Shown: positions 1-7,763 of the stretch, piece after piece | How the letters are laid out: each line of letters opens with the position of its first letter | Position numbering within the stretch: position 1 is the stretch's first letter | DNA from: Bacteroidota bacterium | GTDB lineage: Bacteria; Bacteroidota; Bacteroidia; Flavobacteriales; Weeksellaceae | Reading direction: 5' to 3' | Length of the DNA: 45,953 bases | Assembly (NCBI GenBank): GCA_018266955.1 | Contig: JAFDZI010000040.1 | Coordinates: forward strand, 1 to 45,953 | The notes under the pieces: model-generated | Seen by the model: only the letters and a program-made list of their open reading frames with translations | The model's database searches: none | What the model was told of the DNA's origin: nothing | Translations under genes and position numbers: made by a program

Positions 1-1
1 T

Positions 2-100
2 GCTAAACTTGAATTATCTGGACTGGCTTCAGGATTGTATATGGTGGTCCTTCAAATGAATGATGGTACACAACAAACCATTAAAGCAATGAAAAAGTAA
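2..100 (+). CDS. C-terminal tail of a T9SS-exported protein (5' end outside window)
   Basis: Only the last 32 codons are present, open to the left edge. They read as a type IX secretion C-terminal sorting signal: LSGLASGLYMVVL, then a short strand and a lysine-rich end, KAMKK. This matches the Por_Secre_tail pattern (LsGLasGvY-hydrophobic, then a basic end) found on Bacteroidota surface and secreted proteins. The tail directs passage through the outer-membrane T9SS and is removed or used for anchoring. The passenger domain cannot be identified. A strong hairpin follows 27 bp downstream, so this is the true gene end. Confidence 0.8.
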   Translation, partial: AKLELSGLASGLYMVVLQMNDGTQQTIKAMKK

Positions 101-127
101 ATAAGTTTTCTTTATTATATTTTTTTT

Positions 128-153
128 CACCACCATGTTATTGCATGGTGGTG
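128..153 (+). terminator. Intrinsic terminator after the T9SS cargo gene
   Basis: A perfect 10-bp stem (CACCACCATG / CATGGTGGTG) with a 6-nt loop is followed by TTTT on the plus strand and preceded by a T-run. It ends the partial gene at 2-100. Confidence 0.8.
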
Positions 154-182
154 TTTTATTAGTAAGGTATTTTTTTTAAAAA

Positions 183-209
183 AAACTACCTTCAAAATGA
201 AAGTAGTTT
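183..209 (-). terminator. Intrinsic terminator of the peroxiredoxin/thioredoxin/small-protein cluster
   Basis: Arms AAACTACCTT (183-192) and AAAGTAGTTT (200-209) pair with one mismatch around a 7-nt loop. On the minus strand the stem runs into eight T residues. It lies 25 bp past the stop of the 234-482 gene. Confidence 0.65.
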
Positions 210-233
210 GTGTTGATTGATTGAAAGATCAAA

Positions 234-482
234 TTATTTATCGATACTCCCCAAAACTTTTTGAGAAAAAGCATTAAGAGCATCTCTGTCACTCATACCG
301 TTTTTAACATTTTGGTGAACTTCTAAGGCACCACAAATGTTGGTGATTAATTCGCCTGCTACATTCAGGTCTTCGTCGGTAGTACCTCTAAATTCACAAA
401 AAGCCTCCAAAACTTCTAAAGTTTTTTCTAAATTCTCTTCGCTTTGGTTTTGGTACAATTGTCTTATAATAGGGATTTTCAT
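234..482 (-). CDS. Small conserved Bacteroidota protein, DUF6952-like
   Basis: 82 residues, acidic, mostly helical by eye, with no signal peptide or membrane segment. It begins MKIPIIRQLYQ and has two cysteines (FCEF and ICGAL). I believe it belongs to the small DUF6952-type family found beside thioredoxin and peroxiredoxin genes in flavobacteria; the assignment is from memory of the family and context. Being the last of three same-strand genes (peroxiredoxin, thioredoxin-like, this one), before a terminator, suggests a role linked to peroxide or thiol metabolism. No catalytic motif is visible and no function should be assumed. Confidence 0.75.
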   Translation of the reverse strand: MKIPIIRQLYQNQSEENLEKTLEVLEAFCEFRGTTDEDLNVAGELITNICGALEVHQNVKNGMSDRDALNAFSQKVLGSIDK

Positions 483-589
483 TTTTTGTTACTTTTTAAT
501 TCAACGAAATTGCTTTGATTATTTTTGATGATAATAATCAATTAGGAAATTATTATTTCAAAAGATTGTCTTTGGGGTAAATATGTAAA

Positions 590-895
590 TTAAAACTCGT
601 TGAAAAGTTGGATTAAACCATCTTGTTGGTTGGTTTGTACCTGTCCTTTCAATTGACCGTTATTGAAAATTGCAAAGGTAGGGAGATTGTCCACTGTGGC
701 AAGTTTTCTACTTTCAGGATATTTCTCAGCATCTACATAATAAAATGGGATGTCTTCGTTTTCTGAAGCTAATTTTTTGAATTTAGGCTTCATTATTCTA
801 CAATTACCACACCATGTAGCGCCATATTGTACGACTACTTTTGGGTTTTCGGCTACTAATTGTTGCAAATTGTCTTCTGTTAATTCTATATACAT
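590..895 (-). CDS. Thioredoxin-family protein with a WCGNC active site
   Basis: 101 residues, the length of a single thioredoxin fold with no signal peptide, so cytoplasmic. The redox motif is W28-C29-G30-N31-C32, with the cis-proline at P72 (LPTF). The Pro to Asn change inside CxxC is expected to shift redox potential and partner choice relative to WCGPC thioredoxins. It lies between a 2-Cys peroxiredoxin gene (upstream on the same strand) and the small 234-482 gene, so it is a good candidate for the reductant of that peroxiredoxin. A TAAATTTG box on the minus strand at 936-943 may be its own promoter. Start: first ATG, giving the usual beta-alpha start. Confidence 0.9.
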   Translation of the reverse strand: MYIELTEDNLQQLVAENPKVVVQYGATWCGNCRIMKPKFKKLASENEDIPFYYVDAEKYPESRKLATVDNLPTFAIFNNGQLKGQVQTNQQDGLIQLFNEF

Positions 896-1028
896 GTGTT
901 TGGATTTTTTATGTGTGAAAAAAAGTTGATAATTTCAAATTTAATTAAAATTGAAATATTCAGTGGGGAATGAAAATAATATACTTTGTATGAGAGTGTT
1001 ATCAAACAGAATTGTTCGATGGTAGAGG

Positions 1029-1060
1029 ATAATGAGGCAATGCAATTATTGCCTCATTAT
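1029..1060 (-). terminator. Hairpin after the peroxiredoxin gene
   Basis: A perfect 12-bp stem (ATAATGAGGCAA / TTGCCTCATTAT) with an 8-nt loop, 15 bp past the stop of the 1075-1707 gene. The T-tract on the minus strand is weak, so it may slow or stabilise rather than fully terminate, letting some transcription pass into the thioredoxin-like gene. Confidence 0.5.
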
Positions 1061-1074
1061 TATTTTAAGTGAAT

Positions 1075-1707
1075 TTAGTGCTTGGATAGGTAATCAGCAG
1101 TAGAATTTCTGTCGGCTTTCATTGCGTCTTTTCCTTCTTCCCAGTTGGCAGGGCAAACTTCACCATGTTTTTGAACATGTGTGTAAGCATCGATAAGTCT
1201 TAAAAATTCTTTTACATTTCTACCTAATGGCATATCATTTACTGCTTCATGGAAAATTTTTCCTGTTTCATCGATTAAGTAAGTAGCTCTGTAGGTAACA
1301 TTAGAACCGCTAAAAGATTCATTTCCTTCTTCATCATATTCAAAATCTTGATCTACAATTCCTAATGCATTGGCTAATTGTCTGTGGGTATCAGCCAATA
1401 ATGGATAGGTAACTCCTTCAATTCCTCCGTTGTCTTTTGCAGTGTTCAACCATGCGAAGTGTACCTCGTTGGTATCACATGATGCACCAATAACTTTGGT
1501 ATTTCTTTTCTCAAATTCTCCTAGTGCTTCTTGAAAAGCGTGCAACTCAGTTGGACATACAAATGTGAAATCTTTAGGATACCAGAATAACAAAATTTTT
1601 TGTTGATTGTTGGTTGCTTCTTCCAATACATTGATTCTTAAATTATCCCCCATTTCAGAAATAGCATCTACTGTAATGCTTGGGAATTTTCTTCCTACTA
1701 ATGACAT
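1075..1707 (-). CDS. 2-Cys peroxiredoxin (AhpC/TSA family)
   Basis: 210 residues. Reduces hydrogen peroxide and organic peroxides in the cytoplasm. The peroxidatic cysteine is C51 in FTFVCPTE, and the resolving cysteine is C185 in EVCPANW, so it is a typical 2-Cys enzyme of AhpC type. Length and the C-terminal arm fit the family. No AhpF gene is nearby; instead a thioredoxin-like gene lies 180 bp downstream on the same strand and could supply electrons. A TATCTTTG promoter element lies about 35 bp upstream of the start. Start chosen at MSLVGRKFP, typical for flavobacterial members. Confidence 0.95.
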   Translation of the reverse strand: MSLVGRKFPSITVDAISEMGDNLRINVLEEATNNQQKILLFWYPKDFTFVCPTELHAFQEALGEFEKRNTKVIGASCDTNEVHFAWLNTAKDNGGIEGVTYPLLADTHRQLANALGIVDQDFEYDEEGNESFSGSNVTYRATYLIDETGKIFHEAVNDMPLGRNVKEFLRLIDAYTHVQKHGEVCPANWEEGKDAMKADRNSTADYLSKH

Positions 1708-1742
1708 AATGTTTTATTTTTTATGGTTAAATTTTAATACCG

Positions 1743-1750
1743 CAAAGATA
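1743..1750 (-). promoter_or_regulatory. Probable promoter -7 box of the peroxiredoxin gene
   Basis: TATCTTTG on the minus strand matches the Bacteroidota TAnnTTTG element. It is 36 bp before the ATG at 1707. The -33 TTTG is not clear. Confidence 0.5.
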
Positions 1751-1820
1751 TAAAGATTTATCTATTGAAACACTTTTAATTAATAAATAAAATCTATTGA
1801 TGTTATTTTTTTGTTCCTTT

Positions 1821-3014
1821 TTAATATACTGAACTTAGGTATTCTTTAATTCTTCGCATGGCTTCAATTAAATCTTTTTCTGATGTTGCATAAGAAAATC
1901 GAATACAATTAGCATTACCGAAAGAAACCCCACCCACAGTTCCTACATGGGCTTTATCCAAAAGGAGCATGGCAAAGTCATCTGCATTTTCTATCGTTTT
2001 GCCATCCATCGTTTTTCCGAAGTAATAAGAAACATCTGGAAAGAAATAGAAAGCAGATTTTGGGTAATTAACTTTAAATCCGGGTACTTCCTTCAATAAA
2101 TTAAAAACCAAATCTCTTCTTTTCTTAAATTCATCTATCATGTAAGCAAATTCCTTGGGGTCGGTTTTGAGTGCCGTAATCGAGGCTCTTTGTGCCATGG
2201 TATTGGCTCCGGAGGTCATTTGTCCTTGGATTTTTTCGCATGCTTTGGCTAGCCATTCTGGACATGCCGAGTAGCCAATACGCCATCCTGTCATGGCAAA
2301 TGCTTTAGACATCCCGTTGATGACTGCAGTTTGCTCATACACCTCAGGGAATTCTGCCATGGAACAATGCTCGCCATCATAGTTGGTGAATTCATATATC
2401 TCATCAGAAATTACTGTAATATTCGGATGTTGTACAATTACATTGGCCAATGATTGCAATTCTGCTCGGGTGTAATAACTCCCAGACGGGTTGCAAGGCG
2501 AACTGTAAAGTAATGCTTTGGTTTTGTGGTTTATGGCTTTCTCCAATTGCTCGGCAGTGATTTTAAAATCGGTATCAATGGAAGTTTCCACATAAACAGG
2601 AACTCCGCCCAGCATTTTCACCATTTCGTCATAACTAACCCAATAAGGCGCAGGTAAAATTACCTCGTCGCCCTCGTTGATGATGGAGCATAATACATTC
2701 AGAATAGATTGTTTGGCGCCATTAGAAACACAAATTTGTGTAGGTTGGTAACTTAAATTATTATCTCTTTTTAGTTTATAAGCGACGGCTTCTCTCAATT
2801 CCAAAAAACCAGGAACAGGAGAATAATGACTATAATTTTCAATAATGGCATCAAAAGCTGCTTTTTTGATCATGTCTGGAACATCAAAATCGGGTTCACC
2901 TAAAGTTAAACTGATAACATCGATGCCTTTGGCTTTCATTTCCCTAACTTTATTACTCATAACAAAAGTTTGGGAAAACCCCATTCTATTCACTCTAGAA
3001 GAAAATCGATTCAT
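1821..3014 (-). CDS. PLP-dependent class I/II aminotransferase, aspartate aminotransferase type
   Basis: 397 residues from the chosen start. Transfers amino groups between aspartate (or a related amino acid) and a 2-oxo acid, using PLP in the cytoplasm. Features: substrate loop SLTLGEPDFDVP (35-46), cofactor residues D204 and Y207 (SDEIYE), Schiff-base lysine K237 in GMSKAFAMTGWRIGY. The reading frame is open for 24 more codons upstream, but the promoter box at 3029-3036 lies inside that extension and homologues begin near MNRFSSRVNRM, so the start at 3014 is preferred. Substrate specificity cannot be told from sequence. It is a single gene, divergent from rsmG. Confidence 0.9.
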   Translation of the reverse strand: MNRFSSRVNRMGFSQTFVMSNKVREMKAKGIDVISLTLGEPDFDVPDMIKKAAFDAIIENYSHYSPVPGFLELREAVAYKLKRDNNLSYQPTQICVSNGAKQSILNVLCSIINEGDEVILPAPYWVSYDEMVKMLGGVPVYVETSIDTDFKITAEQLEKAINHKTKALLYSSPCNPSGSYYTRAELQSLANVIVQHPNITVISDEIYEFTNYDGEHCSMAEFPEVYEQTAVINGMSKAFAMTGWRIGYSACPEWLAKACEKIQGQMTSGANTMAQRASITALKTDPKEFAYMIDEFKKRRDLVFNLLKEVPGFKVNYPKSAFYFFPDVSYYFGKTMDGKTIENADDFAMLLLDKAHVGTVGGVSFGNANCIRFSYATSEKDLIEAMRRIKEYLSSVY

Positions 3015-3028
3015 AAAAAATGTTTTTT

Positions 3029-3036
3029 CAAAGATA
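3029..3036 (-). promoter_or_regulatory. Probable -7 promoter element of the aminotransferase
   Basis: TATCTTTG on the minus strand fits TAnnTTTG. It predicts transcription starting about 8-10 bp before the ATG at 3014 and argues against the upstream ATG at 3086. Confidence 0.5.
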
Positions 3037-3105
3037 GTGTTTTCAATAAAAAAAATGTAGTTTTCATTTGTGAAACTTATCCTCAAAAGAGTGGATTCAT
3101 TTTAC

Positions 3106-3113
3106 TAAATTTG
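3106..3113 (+). promoter_or_regulatory. Probable -7 promoter element of rsmG
   Basis: TAAATTTG fits TAnnTTTG and lies about 75 bp before the rsmG ATG. No convincing -33 box is seen. Confidence 0.4.
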
Positions 3114-3187
3114 CCCTTCTAATCATTACATTTGAAACCAACATCAATGGATAAAAAGTGATTACAAAACCCCAAAAATAGTTATAA

Positions 3188-3823
3188 ATGAAAATTGAAA
3201 TAATTCAAAAATATTTTCCTGAGCTTACTGAACATCAAATCGAACAATTCTCGAAATTGGAAAATCTATATGGTGAGTGGAACGAAAAAATAAATGTGAT
3301 TTCCAGAAAAGATATGGATTCTTTATACGAAAAGCATATATTACATTCCCTAGGAATTGCAAAAATAATGAGCTTTGTTCCCGGCACAAAAGTGTTAGAC
3401 ATCGGTACTGGGGGCGGATTTCCGGGTATTCCCTTGGCGATTTTGTTTCCAGAAGCTCAATTTACACTAGTAGATTCTATTGGTAAAAAAATTACCGTAG
3501 TACAAGCGGTTGCTGATGGGGTTGGTTTAAATAATTTAACTGCCATACACGGGAGAGCAGAGAAAGTGAAAGAGAAATTTCATTTCGTAGTCAGTAGAGC
3601 AGTTACTCAAATGCCAGAATTTTTAAGATGGTTAAAAGGAAAATTTGAAAAAGAACAATTGAATGCCAAACACAATGGTGTTTTGTACTTAAAAGGAGGC
3701 GATTTGGCCGAAGAATTAGCTGGCTTGCGTTGCGAAATTTTTCAGTTGAAAAATTATTTTGAAGAAGAGTTTTTCGAAACTAAAAAAGTAGTATATTTAT
3801 CCAAAGGAAATTTTAATTCTTAA
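3188..3823 (+). CDS. rsmG: 16S rRNA (guanine-527 N7)-methyltransferase RsmG
   Basis: 211 residues, the standard RsmG length. Methylates N7 of G527 in the 530 loop of 16S rRNA using S-adenosylmethionine; loss of this enzyme is known to give low-level streptomycin resistance. The Rossmann-fold SAM site is D71-I-G-T-G-G-G-F-P-G80, followed by LVDSIGKK (95-101) with D96 for the ribose, and the family motif NVISRKD (36-42). Stand-alone gene here rather than beside mnmG or parA; the small lipoprotein gene starts 11 bp after its stop and is probably co-transcribed. Confidence 0.95.
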   Translation: MKIEIIQKYFPELTEHQIEQFSKLENLYGEWNEKINVISRKDMDSLYEKHILHSLGIAKIMSFVPGTKVLDIGTGGGFPGIPLAILFPEAQFTLVDSIGKKITVVQAVADGVGLNNLTAIHGRAEKVKEKFHFVVSRAVTQMPEFLRWLKGKFEKEQLNAKHNGVLYLKGGDLAEELAGLRCEIFQLKNYFEEEFFETKKVVYLSKGNFNS

Positions 3824-3834
3824 TTTTTTGAACA

Positions 3835-4263
3835 ATGAAAAAGATACATTACATCCAAGTTTTGAGCTTTTTATTGCTCATTTTTATGATTGCCAGTTGC
3901 GATTCTCACCGTGATAGAGACGAAAGAAAAATTATTGCCATCAACGATTTGAAATTGGATTCTGTGAAAATAAACTCGGATACAATGATGGTTAATTCCG
4001 TGCAAAGTATTCGAACTTATTTTACTTTGCATTCCAACTGCGAGGGTTTTTATACCTATCAATATGCCAAAGACGGAATGGAAAGAAAAGTAAAAACTTT
4101 GTCATATAAAACCGATGGGGTGTGCAATTCCGAAACCAAGGCTTATTATACTCAGTTTGAGTTCATGCCCGAATCTACCGGAACTTATCAGTTTAAATTT
4201 TGGCAAGGTAAAGACAATGCAGGTAATGATATTTGGCTTAACAAACAAATTGTTGTTAATTGA
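3835..4263 (+). CDS. Small predicted lipoprotein, unknown function
   Basis: 142 residues. A type II signal peptide is clear: basic MKK start, hydrophobic run, lipobox IASC with lipidated C22. The residues after the cysteine (DSHRDRDE) are very charged. The mature part looks like a single beta-sandwich domain with two cysteines (SNCEGF and GVCNSE) that could form a disulfide, and many aromatic and threonine residues near the end. I do not recognise a family. It starts 11 bp after rsmG and is followed by a terminator, so rsmG and this gene probably form one transcript; the pairing does not explain a role. Confidence 0.8.
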   Translation: MKKIHYIQVLSFLLLIFMIASCDSHRDRDERKIIAINDLKLDSVKINSDTMMVNSVQSIRTYFTLHSNCEGFYTYQYAKDGMERKVKTLSYKTDGVCNSETKAYYTQFEFMPESTGTYQFKFWQGKDNAGNDIWLNKQIVVN

Positions 4264-4287
4264 TACAAGTGTACATTAATAATTATT

Positions 4288-4310
4288 TCCGTCTTTTATA
4301 GGCGGATTTT
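4288..4310 (+). terminator. Terminator after rsmG and the lipoprotein gene
   Basis: TCCGTC (4288-4293) and GGCGGA (4301-4306) pair, with one G-U, around a 7-nt loop and are followed by eight T residues. Confidence 0.7.
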
Positions 4311-4393
4311 TTTTGGCTTTTTCCTTTCCATCCCAAAGGTTTTTTTGTATTTTTCAACTTTATTTTTAGTATTAAATTTCCCAAATTTTCTTT

Positions 4394-4554
4394 ATGAAAT
4401 CGCCATTAATAAATTTACAAATAATTAATAATCATCGACTCCATTAAAAAATAAAAAAGATGGAGATAAACACGAATGAAGATTGGCGATTGACTTCATC
4501 GAACCACTTCGTTAGGTTTACATATGACCATTAAAAAACAATAAATATCTACCT
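4394..4554 (+). repeat. Structured leader repeat, copy A (long form)
   Basis: Runs from ATGAAATCGCC to the base before the ATG of the 4555 gene. Stem arms AATCGCC (4398-4404) and GGCGATT (4485-4491). An inner hairpin pairs ACTCCAT (4438-4444) with ATGGAG (4460-4465). The conserved core AATGAAGATTGGCGATTG is followed by a 34-nt long-form segment with ACTTC..CGAACCACTTCGTTAGG and by the common end AACAATAAATATCTACC. A 24-codon ORF (4460-4534) starts MEINTNEDWRL and stops 20 nt before the gene. Other copies are at 9613, 24404, 37767 and 44787. Confidence 0.75.
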
Positions 4555-7248
4555 ATGAAATTCCTTAAAAAAGTTATGGGTCCTCTGTTGGCGCAATACC
4601 CACAGTTGCTTCATGTAAATATTGTGTTACCTGGAAAAAGACCAGTGGTTTTTATCAAGAAAATATTAAAAGAAGAGCAATATTCTGGCTTTTTGCCACA
4701 GTTTTTTACCATAGAAGATCTTATGAAGCAGTTGGCGGGTAAAAATGAGCTCAAAGGAATTGGAATGTGGCTTTTTGCCCACCATGTTTATAGGGAATTA
4801 TATCCTGATGAAGATTTGAATTCTTTCCTGAAATGGTTTCCTACCTTATTGAAAGATTGGGATGATATGATGAAGTTTAACTCCAACGATCAGGCTGTTT
4901 TGGGCTATATGTTGGATGAAGAACGCATCAAAAATTGGGCTGAAAATTTAAACGATCTTTCGGATACCCCTCGCAATAAATACTTGGATTTTTGGCAAAA
5001 AATGAACCATTTTTTACCGATTCTCAAACAAAAAATGCAATCAAATCATTGGGCGACTCCAGGAATGATTTATGCTGAAGCAAGAAATAAAATAGATGAT
5101 TTCGCAAAAAATACACAACAAAAATGGATATTTATTGGTTTTAATGCCTTATCCCCAGTTGAAGAACATCTTGTGAAAAGCCTTTTGCAATGGGATCATG
5201 GGCAATGTTTTTTTCAGGCTGATGAGTATTATTTAAAAGATGAAAGACAAGAGGCTGGAAAATTCTTAAGAAAACACCTTGATTGGAAAGAATTTAATGA
5301 GAGCAGACCTTTCAATTGGGTAGAAAATGATTTTGTTCAGAACAAAAACATCCAAGTATATGAGGTGTCTGGTAATGTAACCCAAACCAAAATATTAACC
5401 GATATCTTTAAAGATATTCCAAAACAAGAAATCTCCGATACAGCAGTAATTTTGCTGGACGAAAATTTATTACCAGCAACACTAGATACTCTATCAATGC
5501 AGGAAGCCATAAATATTACCATGGGATTTCCACTCAAAAATTTATCCTTTTCCAACGCTGTAAAACAGATTTTTTACTTACAAAAACAATTGGCTAAAAA
5601 GGATGCTTCGTACTATTATTTAGATATTGTCAATATTATCGACTCGTTGCCATTAAGTTTATCGGAAGCTGAAACGGTACAGGTTTTCAAAAACTTTTTA
5701 GAAGAAAGAAATGTAGTGTATGTTTCCAAAAAAATTGTACAAGAATATTTATCCTCTCTTTCTTGTTTTCCAGTATTGCTAAAAGCGGATTCGTCTGAAC
5801 AATTAATTCATCTCATGATCGGGTATTGTGTCCAGTTGAAAAGCAGAGAATTGGATGATGTGCTCTACGAAAATGTCAATCATTTCGAATTGGCTTTTAA
5901 ACAACTCAACAATCATTTGGAATTACACGCAACTTCGATTTCTATGGAAGCTTTAGAAGTTTTGGTGCAACAGTTGGTTCAGCAAGAAACCATCGACTTT
6001 CAGGGAGAACCGTTACAAGGATTACAAGTGATGGGGCTGCTGGAAACTCGTTTGCTCAATTTCAAAAATATAATTTTACTTTCCGTAAACGAGGGTAAAC
6101 TTCCTCTTGGAAATTCACAAAATACTTTTGTACCTCATGATGTTCGTGTGCATTTTGGCTTGCAGACTTTTATGGAAAACGACAGTATTTATGCCTATCA
6201 TTTTTACAGGCTCCTACAAAATTCGCAAAATGTTCATCTCCTGTACAATGCCTTATCTTCTGGGGTAAATACCGGTGAAAAAAGCCGATTTATCACCCAA
6301 CTGGAAATTGAATCGCCACACAAAATGAATCATGTTGTGATTGATAATAGTTCCGAACCTGTTAAGGATGAACCTTTAACGATTCATAAATCCGATTTTG
6401 TTTTGGATAAATTAGAAACCTGGAAATCCAGAGTCTCTGTTTCTCACTTCAATACATATAACCACAATCCCATTGATTTTTACTTTAATACCTTAATGAA
6501 AACCAAAGAATCTAAGGAAATAGAGGAGGAGTTATCTTCGCGCGACTATGGGAATTTGGTTCATTCAGCTTTGGAATATTTATACCAACCTGCGATTGGT
6601 CAATTGGTTACCCCCTCGTTTTTGAATGAAGCAATAGACCGAATAGATGAAGCGGTTAATTTTGCCATCAATGAATTAAAACACCAACCAGAGTTTTACG
6701 ATAAAGGAATGAATTATCTCCATAAAACCATGGCTGAAAAAGTAATTCAACAGATTTTATCCTATGATTTGGATTTGATAAACAAAGGAAATCAACTGGA
6801 AATAATAGACTTAGAATATCATTTTGAAGGAATCGAATTTTGGGTGGACGAAAATACTACTGTATATTTAAACGGTTATATCGATAGAATAGACAAAGTG
6901 AATGGAACTCTTCGATTGCTCGATTATAAAACCGCCAAAACCAAAAATCTAACAATAAGCATAGAAGATAAAAATAGAGATCAGTATTTTTTTAATGATG
7001 ATAAAAAGCAAGCCATGCAATTGTGCGTTTATCAATATGTTGTCGAAAAATTACCTCAATTTAAAGCTTTAGATTGCATAGAAACTGGCATTTGGAGTTT
7101 TGCCGAAGTTAAAAAAGGACCTGTTCCTATGGAATATAAAAAAGGGAATGATCAAGATGCTTTGGTTTCTATCCGAAACATTATTCTGGAAATTTTAAAT
7201 CCTGAACTTCCTTTTGTTTTTAAAGATAAAAAATATTTCAAAGCCTAA
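4555..7248 (+). CDS. Large PD-(D/E)XK nuclease protein, AddB/RecB-like
   Basis: 897 residues. The C-terminal third is a RecB-type PD-(D/E)XK nuclease: GNLVH with H670, GYIDRID with D777, and LLDYKTAK with D790 and K792. The N-terminus has NIVLPGKRPVVFIKK, like the degenerate helicase motif I of AddB proteins, and the middle resembles the AddB helicase-like region. The family acts with an AddA-type helicase-nuclease in processing double-strand breaks. No AddA gene is adjacent in this window, so it may act alone or with a distant partner. Its start is set by the leader repeat ending directly before the ATG. A MITE-like element abuts its stop codon. Confidence 0.85.
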   Translation: MKFLKKVMGPLLAQYPQLLHVNIVLPGKRPVVFIKKILKEEQYSGFLPQFFTIEDLMKQLAGKNELKGIGMWLFAHHVYRELYPDEDLNSFLKWFPTLLKDWDDMMKFNSNDQAVLGYMLDEERIKNWAENLNDLSDTPRNKYLDFWQKMNHFLPILKQKMQSNHWATPGMIYAEARNKIDDFAKNTQQKWIFIGFNALSPVEEHLVKSLLQWDHGQCFFQADEYYLKDERQEAGKFLRKHLDWKEFNESRPFNWVENDFVQNKNIQVYEVSGNVTQTKILTDIFKDIPKQEISDTAVILLDENLLPATLDTLSMQEAINITMGFPLKNLSFSNAVKQIFYLQKQLAKKDASYYYLDIVNIIDSLPLSLSEAETVQVFKNFLEERNVVYVSKKIVQEYLSSLSCFPVLLKADSSEQLIHLMIGYCVQLKSRELDDVLYENVNHFELAFKQLNNHLELHATSISMEALEVLVQQLVQQETIDFQGEPLQGLQVMGLLETRLLNFKNIILLSVNEGKLPLGNSQNTFVPHDVRVHFGLQTFMENDSIYAYHFYRLLQNSQNVHLLYNALSSGVNTGEKSRFITQLEIESPHKMNHVVIDNSSEPVKDEPLTIHKSDFVLDKLETWKSRVSVSHFNTYNHNPIDFYFNTLMKTKESKEIEEELSSRDYGNLVHSALEYLYQPAIGQLVTPSFLNEAIDRIDEAVNFAINELKHQPEFYDKGMNYLHKTMAEKVIQQILSYDLDLINKGNQLEIIDLEYHFEGIEFWVDENTTVYLNGYIDRIDKVNGTLRLLDYKTAKTKNLTISIEDKNRDQYFFNDDKKQAMQLCVYQYVVEKLPQFKALDCIETGIWSFAEVKKGPVPMEYKKGNDQDALVSIRNIILEILNPELPFVFKDKKYFKA

Positions 7249-7440
7249 GAGTCTGTTTAAATTTTAGTGCTAAAAATTTTTATAGCTATTTTGAAATGGA
7301 TTTTTTGCTTCGTCTTTACAGATTTAGCGGGATAAATCAAAAAAAGGAAGTGAAAAATAGGCTCAAAAGAGCATCAAAAGGTAGCAAAGATTATATTCAA
7401 CTTCTTTAAAATTAATTTCTGTAAAATTTTAAACATTCTC
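7249..7440. mobile_element. 192-bp MITE-like element with TAA target duplication
   Basis: Imperfect terminal inverted repeats: left end GAGTCTGTTTAAATTTTA, right end (reverse complement) GAGAATGTTTAAAATTTTA, differing at two bases and one gap. It is flanked by TAA on both sides (7246-7248 and 7441-7443), a 3-bp duplication as made by some IS5-family transposases. There is no ORF inside, so it is non-autonomous. The left TAA is also the stop codon of the preceding nuclease gene, so the insertion left the protein unchanged. The parent transposase is not in this window. Confidence 0.6.
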
Positions 7441-7470
7441 TAAGTAAAGCATAAGATATAATAAAGATTA

Positions 7471-7503
7471 AAAATCCCCTCGAATACCATTCAAGGGGAT
7501 TTT
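7471..7503 (-). terminator. Strong terminator of the 7505-7741 gene, probably bidirectional
   Basis: A 10-bp perfect stem AAAATCCCCT / AGGGGATTTT is extended by an inner GAAT/ATTC pairing. T-runs follow on both strands. Confidence 0.8.
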
Positions 7504-7504
7504 G

Positions 7505-7741
7505 TTATTTTTTGAATTCGCTTTGGAATTTTTTTCTCTTCCTCTGAAAACCAATAATATTCGACAAAAGATTAACCACCAACATCAATGCAAGTAAAAT
7601 TGCATAAAAATAGATGGCATGTGGCTTCTCATCTCGAAAAACAAATTGATCGAATAGGAACATCACAGTTGTGAAAATTAAAGATTGTATCACCGATTTT
7701 TTCAAAACAGAAATCCATATTTTTTTTTCGAGGTTGAGCAT
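7505..7741 (-). CDS. Small two-helix membrane protein
   Basis: 78 residues. Two predicted transmembrane helices (about 16-34 and 42-64), with a basic N-terminal amphipathic stretch (LEKKIWISVLKK) and a very basic C-terminus (RKRKKFQSEFKK), which suggests both ends are cytoplasmic. No recognised domain. It starts 22 bp past the stop of the acyl-CoA dehydrogenase gene on the same strand and is followed by a strong terminator, so it is probably the last gene of that transcript. Function unknown. Confidence 0.75.
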   Translation of the reverse strand: MLNLEKKIWISVLKKSVIQSLIFTTVMFLFDQFVFRDEKPHAIYFYAILLALMLVVNLLSNIIGFQRKRKKFQSEFKK

Positions 7742-7763
7742 TCTTTTAAGTTTTTACATGAAA

